DNA of 64,000 bases from Neoroseomonas alkaliterrae (GTDB lineage Bacteria; Pseudomonadota; Alphaproteobacteria; Acetobacterales; Acetobacteraceae): NCBI RefSeq assembly GCF_014199195.1, contig NZ_JACIJE010000008.1, positions 62,001-126,000 on the forward strand, read 5' to 3'. Positions 16,007 through 24,985 of the stretch are shown here, one piece after another. Position 1 is the first letter of the stretch. The number at the start of each line of letters is the position of its first letter. The notes under the pieces were generated by a model. That model saw nothing but the letters and a program-made list of their open reading frames with translations. It was not told the DNA's origin and did not search any database. Both the position numbers and the translations under genes were made by a program.

Positions 16007-16438
16007 TCAGCCCGCCTTGGCGACGAGCCGCTTCACCTCGTCCATCGCCTCGGCGAACCGCTTGTTCAGCACGGAGAGCGCCTCGGCATTCGCCTTCTGG
16101 ATGAGGTCGGCGATCTCCTGCAGGTTCGCCACCGCCTTCTCGTAGGTGGCCTTCGCGAGCTCGGCCTGTTTGGCCGCCTTGTCCTGCGGCGCGTCGGCGG
16201 AGGAGAGGGCGCGCATCGCCTCGGTCATCTCGGCTACCGAGGCCTGCATGATCTCCATGTGCCGCCGCGCGACCGCCTGCGCCCCTTCGAGCGCGACGCG
16301 ATTCGCCGTGGACAGCGCCTCGAGGTTGCGCCGCTGGGCGGCGGCCAGCGCCTCCATGTCCGGCATCGCCGGCATGCGGAACTCGCCGAGGACCTTCAGC
16401 ATGTCCAGGTCGGGCTTGAAGCTGAACGGATCCGACAT
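16007..16438 (-). CDS. Phasin family protein (PHA granule-associated)
   Basis: A 143-residue amphipathic helical protein of the phasin type that coats polyhydroxyalkanoate granules. Seen: long alanine-rich heptad-like helices, [35 protein letters not shown], and [30 protein letters not shown], the canonical phasin pattern. No signal peptide. Downstream (same strand) of the COQ9/TetR-like gene and proC, separated by 90 nt; convergent with the repeat protein. Confidence 0.85.
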   Translation of the reverse strand: MSDPFSFKPDLDMLKVLGEFRMPAMPDMEALAAAQRRNLEALSTANRVALEGAQAVARRHMEIMQASVAEMTEAMRALSSADAPQDKAAKQAELAKATYEKAVANLQEIADLIQKANAEALSVLNKRFAEAMDEVKRLVAKAG

Positions 16439-16528
16439 CGCCTGCTCCCGAAGCTGTGCCAGCTCAGCCTAGAGCATTCCCATGCCGCACTGCACGCAAA
16501 GTCGCCGCCCGTTCCGCCGGCGGGGCGA

Positions 16529-17161
16529 TCACGCCTCCTCGGCGGGCGCGCCCGGCTCGGGCGCGGGCTCGGGCGAGGCCTCGCCCGCCTCCCCGGGCAG
16601 CAGGCGGAAGGTCCGCGCGATCTGCTCGGCGCGGTCCAGCGCGCGGTCGAGCGCGGCCATGGTCGGGCCGAGATCCTCGCTCTCGTCCTCGGCCCAGGCG
16701 CGCACCGCGGCGAGCCACACGCCGACCAGCCCGAGCGCGATGGCCCGCCGCCGGCAGCCATCCCCGCCCACCTCCGCCGCGTCCAGCATCCAGCGCATGG
16801 AGAGCGAGAGCTGCGGGCCGAGCAGCGCGGCGAGGCTCGGGTCGCGCCGCATGTCGCGCAGGAAGCGCAGGATGCCCGCCCGGTGCGGCTGCATCGCGTC
16901 GAGCCGGCGCATCAGCACGTCGAACAGCCGGTCGCGCGCGAGCCCGCCCTGGCCCGGAATGGTCCCGGCGAGCACCGTCCGGTCCACAAGGCGCCCGTGC
17001 AGGATCAGGGCGTCGAGCCGGCTCGGGAACTTCTCCCGCAGCGTGGCCAGGGGCACGCCGGCCTCGGCGGCGAGCCGGCCCATGGTCAGGCCGGGCCAGC
17101 CATGGGCTGCGATCACGCGCCACAGCGCGGCGACCAGGGCTTCGTCGTTCGTCTCGCTCAT
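16529..17161 (-). CDS. TetR-like/COQ9-like protein
   Basis: A 210-residue helical protein with an N-terminal TetR-type helix-turn-helix (about 10-55: HGWPGLTMGRLAAEAGVPLATLREKFPSRLDAL) and a C-terminal region with ILRFLRDMRRDPSLAALL and MRWMLDAAEVGGDG, the pattern seen in alphaproteobacterial COQ9-like proteins. It could be a transcriptional regulator or a lipid-binding protein acting in ubiquinone synthesis. Ends in an acidic, proline-rich tail. 25 nt separate it from proC upstream. Confidence 0.75.
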   Translation of the reverse strand: MSETNDEALVAALWRVIAAHGWPGLTMGRLAAEAGVPLATLREKFPSRLDALILHGRLVDRTVLAGTIPGQGGLARDRLFDVLMRRLDAMQPHRAGILRFLRDMRRDPSLAALLGPQLSLSMRWMLDAAEVGGDGCRRRAIALGLVGVWLAAVRAWAEDESEDLGPTMAALDRALDRAEQIARTFRLLPGEAGEASPEPAPEPGAPAEEA

Positions 17162-17186
17162 GGGGGGAGGATATGGGACGGAAGGC

Positions 17187-17999
17187 TCAGCCCGCCAGTT
17201 CGCGCGCGCGGTCGGTCGCGGCCTGGATGGCCCGCGAGATCAGCGCCGGCCAGGCCTCGGGGGCCATCAGCACCTCGAGCGCGCGCTCCGTGGTGCCCTT
17301 GGGGCTGGTGACGGCGCGGCGCAGATCGGCCGCGTCCTGCTCGCTCGCGGCGAGCAGCGCGCCCGAGCCGGCCACCGTCGCGCGCGCCATCCGCCGCGCG
17401 AGGTCGGGCGGCAGGCCCTGCTCGATGGCCGCCTTCTCCATCACCTCCGCGAGCAGGAACACATAGGCCGGCCCGCCGCCGGAGACGGCGGTGACCGGGT
17501 TGATCTGGTCCTCCTCCTCCACCCAGGCGACCTCGCCCACCGCCTGCATCAACAGGTCGGCGAGCGCCTTCTGCGCCACGCTCACGCCCGGGGCGGCGAA
17601 GGCCGCGGTGAAGCCCTGGCGCACCGCCGCCGGGGTGTTGGGCATGGCCCGCACCACCGCCGCCCCGGCGCCGAGCGCGGCGCGCATGGAGGCCACCGAG
17701 CGGCCGGCCATGATCGAGACGAAGACCGTCTCCGGCGTGGCGAAGCGCGCATAGGCCGGCAGTGTCGCCGGCGCCTCCTGCGGCTTGATGGCGAGGATGA
17801 CGGCCGCGGGCCGCGCATCGGCGGGGATGGAGGCGGCGTCCGGGACGATGGTGGCGCGGCCGGCGAAGGACGCGGCGGCCTCGGCATGCGGCTCGACCAC
17901 CACGGCGCGGGCGAGGCCGCGCTCGAGCCAGCCGGAGAGCATCGCGCCGCCCATCTTGCCGCAGCCGACGAGGAGGAGTTCGGGAAGGGTCTCGGTCAT
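17187..17999 (-). CDS. proC: Pyrroline-5-carboxylate reductase
   Basis: Last step of proline synthesis: NAD(P)H reduction of pyrroline-5-carboxylate. 270 residues. N-terminal Rossmann motif LLLVGCGKMGGAML (about 9-22), LAIKPQ, VVRAMPNTPAAVRQGFTA, and the C-terminal dimer/active-site region TAVSGGGPAYVFLLAEVM with VTSPKGTTERAL (the P5CR signature). Lies in a same-strand cluster with the COQ9-like gene and phasin. Confidence 0.95.
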   Translation of the reverse strand: MTETLPELLLVGCGKMGGAMLSGWLERGLARAVVVEPHAEAAASFAGRATIVPDAASIPADARPAAVILAIKPQEAPATLPAYARFATPETVFVSIMAGRSVASMRAALGAGAAVVRAMPNTPAAVRQGFTAAFAAPGVSVAQKALADLLMQAVGEVAWVEEEDQINPVTAVSGGGPAYVFLLAEVMEKAAIEQGLPPDLARRMARATVAGSGALLAASEQDAADLRRAVTSPKGTTERALEVLMAPEAWPALISRAIQAATDRARELAG

Positions 18000-18025
18000 G
18001 GCCGCAGCCTAGAGCACGTTGCGAC

Positions 18026-18041
18026 GGGCTGTAATCAGCCC
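18026..18041 (-). terminator. Small hairpin between the MFS gene and proC
   Basis: GGGCTG-taat-CAGCCC, 6-bp stem with a 4-nt loop, in the 226-nt gap downstream of the MFS gene and 27 nt before the proC start. No U-tract; the rest of the gap shows nothing recognisable. Confidence 0.3.
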
Positions 18042-18225
18042 ATCGGACGGCCAGGTTCCCGCCCCGCCCGCCTCCGGAGCGTTCCTGCCCCTCCGCCCCG
18101 GCCGCGCGGAAGGGCACCGGGTCGGCGTGTCCTGCCGCAACCGCCCGCCCACACGCCGATCCCCCGCCCGCTCAGGCGAACCCTTCCGGGCGCGATCCCG
18201 CCCCCGGGGCCGGCCCGCCCGCCGC

Positions 18226-19701
18226 CTAAACCCGGCGCAGCGGCACCCTGAGCGCGAAGACCGCGCCCATCGCCGTCAGCACCGCGGCGGTGGCGAACAG
18301 CATGCGGAAGGCCTCGGCGAGGTCCGCCCGCAGCGCCGCCGCGGCCTCCGGCCCCAGCGCGGCGGTGAAGCCCGCGCCCTCGGCGACCAGGCGCTGGAAG
18401 GCCGGCCCGGTGGCCGGCCCGGCCAGCGCGACCGCGCCGAACACCGCCGCGGCCACCAGCGCCGTGCCGATCGCCGCCCCGATGTTGCGCGAGAAGGCGA
18501 CCCCGGCCGAGGCCGCGCCCAGCCTCTCCCGCCCCGCCGCGACCTGCGCCGTCACCTGCACCACCGGGAAGGAAGTGCCGAAGCAGAAGGCCGCGATGGC
18601 GAGCAGCGCCGCGACGGCGCCGAGCGGCAGCGCCGCCGCCTTGACGGCGAGCACCGCCCAGATCACCGCCGCCACCGGCAGGCAGAGTGCCGGCCAGCGC
18701 ATCGCGAAGCCGGTCCGCGCCACCATCCGCCCGGCGAACATCGCCCCCGAGGCCCCGCCGAGCGACATCGCCAGCAGCAGCAGCCCCGACTGCCCGGGCG
18801 AGAGGCCGCGCACCGCCTGCAGCCAGACCGGCAGGAAGGAGATCATGCCGACCTGCGCGCCCACCACGCAGGCCGAGACGGCATAGGCCCGCCAGACCGA
18901 GGCCTCGGCGAACATCGCGAGAGGCAGCAGCGGGTCCCGCGCGGCGCGCTCCACCCGCAGCAGCGCGGCGCCGGCGAGGATCGCGATCCCCGCAAGGCCT
19001 GCTGCGAAGGGCAGCAGCGCGGGATCGAAGCGCCGCGCACGATCCAGCGCGACCAGCGCACCGGAGACCGCGACGACGAACAGCGCGAGCCCTGCCCAAT
19101 CGAAGCGCAGCCCACCTCGCCCCGGGGCCAGCGCGGGCAGCCGCCGCGCGAGCAGCGCCGCGAGGACCGCCAGCGGCAGCAGCACGATGAAGACCGCGCG
19201 CCAGCCGAAGGCCTCGGTCAGATAGCCCCCGGCGACCGGGCCGAAGGCCGAGGCGAAGGCGTAGGATCCGGCGATGCGCGCTTGGTAGCGGCCGCGCTCG
19301 CGCGGCGGCACGGCCTCGCCGATCAGCGCCTGGGCGAGGGTCAGCAGCGCCCCGCCGCCGAAGCCCTGGACGATGCGCGCGCCGACCAGCGCGGGCAGGT
19401 CGGGCGCGAGCGCGCAGCCCGCGCAGCCCGCGAAGAACACGCCAAGGCCCGCGAACAGCAGGCGCCGCCGCCCGAAGGCGTCGCCGAGCTGGCCGAAGAC
19501 CGGCGCCGCGCAGGTCGCGGCGACCAGATAGGCGACGATGACCCAGGAGGCGCGCTCGATCCCTCCCATCTCGGCCGCGATGGCGGGCAGGGCGGTGGCG
19601 ACGATGGTCTGGTCCACCGCGGCGATGAAGATGACGAGCGCGATCGCCGGGAAGGCCCGCATGAAGCGCTCGCGCAGCGCCGCGTCGGGCCCCTCGGTCA
19701 C
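18226..19701 (-). CDS. MFS drug exporter, DHA2 (EmrB/QacA) family
   Basis: Inner-membrane proton-driven exporter with about 14 transmembrane helices. Seen: AVDQTIVATALPAIAAEMGG in the first helix region (the DHA2 D.TIV..ALP motif), FGRRRLLFAGLGVF between helices 2 and 3, and IVQGFGGGALLTLAQALIGEAVPPRERG (motif C/B region). GTG 19701 gives a 491-residue protein starting a few residues before the first helix; a reading from 19761 would add an arginine/alanine-rich stretch with no family match. Substrate unknown and no adjacent membrane-fusion partner, so drug resistance is only a family expectation. Confidence 0.88.
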   Translation of the reverse strand: MTEGPDAALRERFMRAFPAIALVIFIAAVDQTIVATALPAIAAEMGGIERASWVIVAYLVAATCAAPVFGQLGDAFGRRRLLFAGLGVFFAGCAGCALAPDLPALVGARIVQGFGGGALLTLAQALIGEAVPPRERGRYQARIAGSYAFASAFGPVAGGYLTEAFGWRAVFIVLLPLAVLAALLARRLPALAPGRGGLRFDWAGLALFVVAVSGALVALDRARRFDPALLPFAAGLAGIAILAGAALLRVERAARDPLLPLAMFAEASVWRAYAVSACVVGAQVGMISFLPVWLQAVRGLSPGQSGLLLLAMSLGGASGAMFAGRMVARTGFAMRWPALCLPVAAVIWAVLAVKAAALPLGAVAALLAIAAFCFGTSFPVVQVTAQVAAGRERLGAASAGVAFSRNIGAAIGTALVAAAVFGAVALAGPATGPAFQRLVAEGAGFTAALGPEAAAALRADLAEAFRMLFATAAVLTAMGAVFALRVPLRRV

Positions 19702-19857
19702 GCGCGCGCCCCTGCGCGTGGCAAGGGTGGCGCGCGGTGCCGCCGCGCGCCGGGAGCGCAAGGCGCGCCCGCGCCCGGACCATCCGTCGCGCCGGGCGCG
19801 CCCGTGCGGGGCGCGACAGCCAATCCGGCGGAGGCCGGCGCCGGCGCCTGAGGCACG

Positions 19858-20814
19858 CTACAAACTCCCGCTGCGCCCCATTTCCAGGAACTTCTCGCGC
19901 CGCCGCGCGCGCAGCGTCGCGCCGTCCAGCTCGGCCAGCGGTTCGAGCATCTCCGCGATCCTCTCGCCCAGCGCGGCGATGGTCGCGGCGGGGTCGCGAT
20001 GGGCGCCGCCCAGCGGCTCGGGCACCACCGCGTCCACGAGGTTCAGCCTGCGCAGGTCTTCGGCGGTCAGCTTCAGCGCCTCGGCCGCCGTCGCCGCCTG
20101 GGCCGCGTCGCGCCACAGGATCGAGGCGCAGCCCTCGGGGCTGATCACCGAGTAGATCGCGTGCTCGAGCATGATGATGCGGTCCGCGGCGGCGAGCGCG
20201 ATGGCGCCGCCCGACCCGCCCTCCCCGATGATCGAGGCGACGAAGGGCACCGGCGCCTCGAGCCCGGCCTCGATCGAGCGCGCGATGGCCTCGGCCTGGC
20301 CGCGCGCCTCGGCCTCGATCCCCGGAAAGGCGCCGGCGGTGTCCACGAAGGAGAGGATCGGCAGGCCGAAGCGGCCGGCGAGTTCCATCAGCCGCCGCGC
20401 CTTGCGGTAGCCCTCGGGCCGCGCCATGCCGAAATTGTGCTTCACGCGGCTTTCGGTGTCGTGGCCGCGCTCGGTGCCGATCACCATCACCGCGCGGCCG
20501 CGGAAGCGGCCCATGCCGCCCATCACCGCGGCGTCGTCGGCAAAGGCGCGGTCGCCGGCGAGCGGGGTGTAGTCCTCGATCAGCGCGGCGATGTAGTCGC
20601 GGCAATGGGGGCGGTCCGGATGCCGGGCGACCTGCGCCTTCTGCCAGGGCGTGAGCTTGGCGTAGGTGGATTTCAGCAGGGACTGCGCCTTGTCGCGCAG
20701 CCGCCCCACCTCCTCGGCCACGTCGATTCCGCCCGCGTCGGTGGTCCGACGCAGCTCCTCGATCTTGCCCTCGAGCTCGGCGATCGGCTTCTCGAATTCC
20801 AGGAAGTGGCGCAT
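19858..20814 (-). CDS. accA: Acetyl-CoA carboxylase carboxyltransferase subunit alpha
   Basis: Half of the carboxyltransferase that moves CO2 from carboxybiotin to acetyl-CoA for fatty acid synthesis. 318 residues. Seen: MRHFLEFEKPIAELEGKIEELR, the HPDRPHCRDYI motif, VMVIGTERGHDTESRVKHNFGMARPEGYRKA, GAFPGIEAEARGQAEAIARS (oxyanion region) and EGGSGGAIALAAADRI. Directly downstream of xerD with 12 nt between, a pairing often seen in alphaproteobacteria. Confidence 0.96.
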   Translation of the reverse strand: MRHFLEFEKPIAELEGKIEELRRTTDAGGIDVAEEVGRLRDKAQSLLKSTYAKLTPWQKAQVARHPDRPHCRDYIAALIEDYTPLAGDRAFADDAAVMGGMGRFRGRAVMVIGTERGHDTESRVKHNFGMARPEGYRKARRLMELAGRFGLPILSFVDTAGAFPGIEAEARGQAEAIARSIEAGLEAPVPFVASIIGEGGSGGAIALAAADRIIMLEHAIYSVISPEGCASILWRDAAQAATAAEALKLTAEDLRRLNLVDAVVPEPLGGAHRDPAATIAALGERIAEMLEPLAELDGATLRARRREKFLEMGRSGSL

Positions 20815-20826
20815 GGGGGCGGGCGC

Positions 20827-21777
20827 TTAGCCCAAATCCGCAGCGGGCGCGACCCCCCTCCGCCCGGCGTCCGCCTTGGGCCGGGCGAGCGGGTGGTGGG
20901 CCTCGACCAGCGCCTTCAGCCGGCCTTCCAGGACCTTCGTGTAGATCTGCGTCGTGGCGATGTCGGCATGGCCGAGCAGCACCTGCAGGCTGCGCAGGTC
21001 CGCCCCCCGCGCCAGCAGGTGGGAGGCGAAGGAATGGCGCAGCACATGCGGGCTGACCCGCGCGGGGTCCAGCCCCGCCGCGACCGCCGCCTCCTTCAGC
21101 AGCAGGGCGAGGGACTGGCGCGGCATGTGGCCGGCCGCCGCGCGGGAGGGGAACAGCCAGCGCTGGCCGCGCGGCCCGGCCCTGGCCGCGGCCTCCTTCC
21201 GCGCCGCCAAGGCGAGGTCCCGCGCCCGCGCCGAGACCGGCACCAGCCGCTCCTTCCCCCCCTTGCCGCGCACGGCCACCAGCCCCTCCTCGGCGCGCAG
21301 CGCGCCGGCGGGCAGGGACACGAGCTCGCTCGCGCGCAGGCCGGAGCAGTAGAGCAGCTCGACCGCCGCCGCGGCGGTCGCGCCGCGCCCGCCTGGCAGG
21401 CCGGCGGCGGCGGCGATCAGGGCCTCCACCTCGGCCTCGGTCAGGGCCTTGGGCAGGCTCGCGGGCAGGCGGGGGCTGTCGAGCAGCTCGGTGGGGTCGT
21501 CGGCGCGGATGCCCTCCCGCGCAAGGAAGCGATGGAACTGGCGGATGGCCGAAAGCCGCCGCGCCTGAGTGCGGGCCGACAGCCCCGAGGCGGCAAGGCC
21601 GCGCAGCCACGCGCGCAGGAGGTCGGCATCCGCGGCCGTGACCGCCCTGCCGTGCCGGGCGCAGAAGCCCGCGAAATCCTCGAGATCGGCGCGGTAGGCG
21701 AGCAGCGTGTTGCGCGCCGACCCGCGCTCGGCGGCGAGCATCTCGAGGAAGGACTCGACCTGGTGGGCGCCGGACAT
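20827..21777 (-). CDS. xerD: Tyrosine recombinase XerD
   Basis: Site-specific recombinase that resolves chromosome dimers at dif with XerC and FtsK. 316 residues; SAM-like N-terminal domain (about 1-95) and catalytic domain with R148 (GLRASEL), K172/K175 (GKGGKE), H244 and R247 (HVLRHSF), H270 (LGHADIATTQIYT) and the tyrosine nucleophile Y279. ATG 21777 is used because the reading beyond it is proline-rich intergenic sequence. Same strand as accA. A chromosomal XerD, not a phage integrase: no attachment site or phage genes are near. Confidence 0.92.
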   Translation of the reverse strand: MSGAHQVESFLEMLAAERGSARNTLLAYRADLEDFAGFCARHGRAVTAADADLLRAWLRGLAASGLSARTQARRLSAIRQFHRFLAREGIRADDPTELLDSPRLPASLPKALTEAEVEALIAAAAGLPGGRGATAAAAVELLYCSGLRASELVSLPAGALRAEEGLVAVRGKGGKERLVPVSARARDLALAARKEAAARAGPRGQRWLFPSRAAAGHMPRQSLALLLKEAAVAAGLDPARVSPHVLRHSFASHLLARGADLRSLQVLLGHADIATTQIYTKVLEGRLKALVEAHHPLARPKADAGRRGVAPAADLG

Positions 21778-21818
21778 GCCCCAGGGATGGGGGAGATCGG
21801 GCCCCTCCGGCAAGCGCG

Positions 21819-21843
21819 GCGGGAGGGGCACCACCCCTCCCGC
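21819..21843 (-). terminator. 10-bp hairpin between the alcohol dehydrogenase gene and xerD
   Basis: GCGGGAGGGG (21819-21828), a 5-nt loop and its exact complement (21834-21843). Second of two successive hairpins 3' of the alcohol dehydrogenase gene. No U-tract. Confidence 0.5.
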
Positions 21844-21853
21844 ACCCGGACCG

Positions 21854-21875
21854 CCGAAGGCCGGACGGCCTCCGG
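21854..21875 (-). terminator. 9-bp hairpin 3' of the alcohol dehydrogenase gene, GGCCTTCGG type
   Basis: CCGAAGGCC (21854-21862), 4-nt loop, GGCCTCCGG (21867-21875). One position pairs as G-U only in the minus-strand RNA. With its flanks it matches the hairpin after mtnP (4633-4654) at about 28 of 35 positions by eye. Confidence 0.55.
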
Positions 21876-21883
21876 GAAGCGGC

Positions 21884-22960
21884 TCAGGGGGTCAGCGCGA
21901 CCTTCATCACGCCGTCGCGCTGGTGGCTGAAGAGGTCGTAGGCCTCCTCGATCCGGTCGAGCGTGAAGCGGTGCGTGACCATCGCCCGCAGGTCCACCCG
22001 GCCGGAGGAGATCACCTCCATCAGCCGGCGCATCCGCTCCTTCCCGCCGGGACAAAGCGTGGTGACGATCCTGTGGTCCCCGAGGCCGGCGGCGAAGGCG
22101 TCGTAGGGGATCTTGAGGTCGGTGGAATAGACGCCGAGGGAGGAGAGCGTCCCGCCCGGGCGCAGCACGCGCAGACAGGCCTCGAAGGTCGCCTGCAGGC
22201 CGAGCGCCTCGATCGAGACATCGCAGCCGCGCCCGTCGGTGATCCGCATGATCTCCTCGACCGGGTTCGCCTTGCTGAAGTCCACGACATGCGTCGCACC
22301 CAGCTTCCGGGCGATGGCGAGGCGCTCCGGCACGCGGTCCACCGCGATGATGGTGGTCGCGCCCATCAGCCTCGCGCCGGCGGTGGCGCAGAGGCCGATC
22401 GGCCCCTGGGCGAAGACCGCGACGGTGTCGCCGATCTTCACCTCCCCGCTCTCCGCCCCCGAGAAGCCGGTGGACATGATGTCGGGGCACATCAGCACCT
22501 GTTCGTCGGTCAGGTGGTCGGGCACCGGGGCGAGGTTCGCCATGGCGTCGGGCACCAGCACGTATTCCGCCTGGCAGCCGTCTATGGTGTTGCCGAAGCG
22601 CCAGCCGCCCATCGGCCGCCAGCCGTGCTTCGTGCCGGCGCCATCCTGGCTGCACTTGCCGCAGAGGCATGCATTGGACCAGCCCGAGGGGGTGATGGCG
22701 CCCGCGATGGCCCGCTGGCCTTCCCGGTAGCCCTTCACGCCCGAGCCCAGGCGCTCGATCACGCCGACCGGCTCATGGCCGATGGTCAGCCCCTTCTCGA
22801 CCGGATACTCGCCCTTGAGGATATGGACATCGGTGCCGCAGATGGTGGTCGTGGTGATGCGCAGCAGCGCGTCATTGGGCCCGACCTCGGGCACCTTCTT
22901 CTCGCGCAGTTCGATCTTTCCCGGCTCGACGAATACCGCCGCCTTCATGGTGCGTGCCAT
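21884..22960 (-). CDS. Zinc-dependent (secondary) alcohol dehydrogenase
   Basis: A 358-residue MDR-superfamily NAD(P)-dependent alcohol dehydrogenase. Catalytic zinc ligands are C41 region (TTTICGTDVH) and GHEPVG (His-Glu), with the later D/C at MCPDIMSTGF; the Rossmann motif is VFAQGPIGLCATAGARLMGA. The stretch IAGAITPSGWSN and GGWRFGNTIDGCQAEY resembles the bacterial isopropanol/secondary alcohol dehydrogenases, but it carries a short CLCGKC cysteine cluster. It sits between xerD and the aroKB region, where alphaproteobacteria commonly have xerD next to aroK, so it may be an insertion. Two hairpins follow it. Confidence 0.9.
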   Translation of the reverse strand: MARTMKAAVFVEPGKIELREKKVPEVGPNDALLRITTTTICGTDVHILKGEYPVEKGLTIGHEPVGVIERLGSGVKGYREGQRAIAGAITPSGWSNACLCGKCSQDGAGTKHGWRPMGGWRFGNTIDGCQAEYVLVPDAMANLAPVPDHLTDEQVLMCPDIMSTGFSGAESGEVKIGDTVAVFAQGPIGLCATAGARLMGATTIIAVDRVPERLAIARKLGATHVVDFSKANPVEEIMRITDGRGCDVSIEALGLQATFEACLRVLRPGGTLSSLGVYSTDLKIPYDAFAAGLGDHRIVTTLCPGGKERMRRLMEVISSGRVDLRAMVTHRFTLDRIEEAYDLFSHQRDGVMKVALTP

Positions 22961-23074
22961 GGCGATCTCCCGTTGTTCCTGGCGCGCGGGAGGGTAGCGG
23001 AAGGCGGCGGGGATTCCTTGCGCCGGCGCAAGGCAGGGATGACGAAAACCTGCGCGGCCGCCCGCGCGCCGGGC

Positions 23075-23224
23075 TCAGCGGCTCGACTGGAAGCGCTCGT
23101 TGGGCAGCATCCGCTCGACGGGCTGCGGCGGCACCGCCGGCGGGAAGGCGCCGAGCGCGAGCAGCCCCACGGCGAGCGCGCCGAGGACGAGGAGCAGGAT
23201 CGTCGCGAACGGCCTGCGGGACAT
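23075..23224 (-). CDS. Small single-pass membrane protein (49 aa)
   Basis: An ORF of 49 codons: MSRRPF, a hydrophobic helix (about 7-30, ATILLLVLGALAVGLLALGAF), then a short proline-rich periplasmic tail ending RFQSSR. Positive residues at the N-terminus predict an N-in orientation. It is divergent from aroKB across 54 nt and upstream of the alcohol dehydrogenase gene on the same strand (114 nt gap). No named family. Small proteins beside aroK/xerD occur in related bacteria, from general knowledge; not verified here. Confidence 0.5.
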   Translation of the reverse strand: MSRRPFATILLLVLGALAVGLLALGAFPPAVPPQPVERMLPNERFQSSR

Positions 23225-23278
23225 CGCCTGTGGTTCGCTCCCTCGCGGATACCTCGATGTGTGCTAGCCTCCGCCCCC

Positions 23279-24985
23279 GTGTCACGCAACTCCGCCAGCG
23301 ATCTTTCCGCCACCGAGGAACTGAGCCCGAGCCCGCCCGAAGCCGCCGCCCCGCCGCGCGCGCGGGCGCTGGTGCTCGTCGGCATGCCTGGGGCGGGCAA
23401 GACGGCGATCGGCCGGCGGCTGGCCGCCCGGCTCGGCCTGCCCTTCCGCGACGCCGACGCCGAGATCGAGGCGGCCGCCGGCATGCCCATCACCGAGATC
23501 TTCGCCCGCTACGGGGAGCCGCATTTCCGCGACGGCGAGCGGCGCGTGATCACCCGCCTGCTGGCCGGCCCGCCGCTCGTGCTCGCCACCGGCGGCGGCG
23601 CCTTCGCCGATGCCGCGACGCGCGCGGCGATCAAGGCCTCGGGCGCGACGACGCTGTGGCTGCGCTGCGACCTGCCCACCCTGCTGCGCCGCGTGGCGGG
23701 GCGCGAGCACCGCCCGATGTTCCTCAACGCCGATCCCGCCGAGGTGCTCCAGCGCCTGATGGCGGCGCGCCATCCCTTCTATGCCGAGGCCGATGTGACC
23801 GTGACCTGCTCCGACGAAAGCCTCGAGACCACGACGCGCCGCGTGCAGGAGGCGCTGGAGGGCGCGGTGCCGCCGCGCCGCCTCGCCGTGGGTCTCGGGG
23901 AGAGGGGCTACGAGGTGGTGGTCGGCCCGGGGCTGCTCGCCCGCGCGGGGGGGCTGATCGCCCCGGTGCTGCCGGCCCGGCGGGTGGTGGTGGTCAGCGA
24001 CGCGGCGGTGGCGCCGCTGCACCTGCCCGCGCTGCGCGAGGGCCTCGCCGCGGCGGAGGTGAAGGTGCTGGCCGAGATCGCGGTCCCGCCCGGGGAGGCA
24101 TCGAAGGATTTCGCCCGCCTGCAGGATGTGCTCGAGGCCATGCTCGCTGCGGGCCTCGACCGGCGGACGGCGGTGGTGGCGCTCGGCGGCGGCGTGGTGG
24201 GGGACCTCGCGGGCTTCGCCGCGGCGGTGGCGATGCGCGGCGTGCCCTTCGTGCAGGTGCCGACGACGCTGCTCGCGCAGGTGGATTCCTCGGTGGGCGG
24301 CAAGACCGGGGTGAACCTGCGCGCGGGAAAGAACCTTGCCGGCGCCTTCCACCAGCCGCGCATCGTGCTGGCCGATACCGACACGCTCGCGACGCTGCCG
24401 CCGCGCGAGTTGCGCGCGGGCTATGCCGAGGTCGCCAAGCACGGGCTGCTGCAGGGGCCGCTGTGGGACTGGTGCGAGCGCCATGGCGCGGAGGTCATCG
24501 CCGGCGATGCCGCCGCGCTGACCCATGCCGTCCTTGAATCCTGCCGGCTGAAGGGCGCGATCGTCGCGGCGGACGAGCGCGAGGAGAGCGCCGAGGGCGG
24601 CCGCGCGCTGCTCAATCTCGGCCACACCTTCGGCCATGCGATCGAGGCCGAGGCCGGCTTCGACGGCTCGGTGCTGCATGGGGAGGCGGTGGCGGTCGGG
24701 CTCGGGCTCGCCGCCGCGCTGTCCGCCCGGCTCGGCCATTGCAGCCAGGAATGGCCCTCGCGCGTGATCGCGCATCTGGCCGCCTGCGGCCTGCCGGCGC
24801 GGCTTGCCGACCTGCCCCGGCGCTTCGCGCTGGAGGGGCTGATGGGGCGCATGGCCAAGGACAAGAAGAACCGCGACGGGGCGATGCGCTTCGTGCTGAT
24901 GCGCGCCCCGGGGGACTGCTTCACCAGCAGCGAGGTGCCGCCCGAGGCGGTGGCGGCGCTGCTGCGCGACGAGGGCGCGGCCTGA
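23279..24985 (+). CDS. aroKB: Bifunctional shikimate kinase/3-dehydroquinate synthase fusion
   Basis: One 568-residue protein joining two steps of the shikimate pathway for aromatic amino acids. Shikimate kinase: about residues 30-195, Walker A GMPGAGKT (35-42), FRDADAEIE, FRDGERRV, LATGGGAF (shikimate binding), REHRPMF lid. Dehydroquinate synthase: about 202-568, with GGGVVGDLAGF (NAD), PTTLLAQVDSSVGGKTGVN, AEVAKHG, zinc ligands in GHTFGHAIE and HGEAVAVGL, and KDKKNRDG. No stop or frameshift separates the domains. GTG 23279 is the only sensible start before the kinase domain. Separate aroK and aroB genes are usual in alphaproteobacteria; the fused form is known in some Acetobacteraceae. Confidence 0.93.
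   Translation: MSRNSASDLSATEELSPSPPEAAAPPRARALVLVGMPGAGKTAIGRRLAARLGLPFRDADAEIEAAAGMPITEIFARYGEPHFRDGERRVITRLLAGPPLVLATGGGAFADAATRAAIKASGATTLWLRCDLPTLLRRVAGREHRPMFLNADPAEVLQRLMAARHPFYAEADVTVTCSDESLETTTRRVQEALEGAVPPRRLAVGLGERGYEVVVGPGLLARAGGLIAPVLPARRVVVVSDAAVAPLHLPALREGLAAAEVKVLAEIAVPPGEASKDFARLQDVLEAMLAAGLDRRTAVVALGGGVVGDLAGFAAAVAMRGVPFVQVPTTLLAQVDSSVGGKTGVNLRAGKNLAGAFHQPRIVLADTDTLATLPPRELRAGYAEVAKHGLLQGPLWDWCERHGAEVIAGDAAALTHAVLESCRLKGAIVAADEREESAEGGRALLNLGHTFGHAIEAEAGFDGSVLHGEAVAVGLGLAAALSARLGHCSQEWPSRVIAHLAACGLPARLADLPRRFALEGLMGRMAKDKKNRDGAMRFVLMRAPGDCFTSSEVPPEAVAALLRDEGAA

Noticed and set aside
18035-21610. A 1191-residue reading frame on the minus strand
   Set aside because: It runs antiparallel in another frame through MFS, accA and xerD, which have clear family motifs; this frame has none.
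20827-21777. Integrase of a genomic island
   Set aside because: The protein is a chromosomal XerD by sequence and lies next to accA; no attachment repeats or mobile genes are near.
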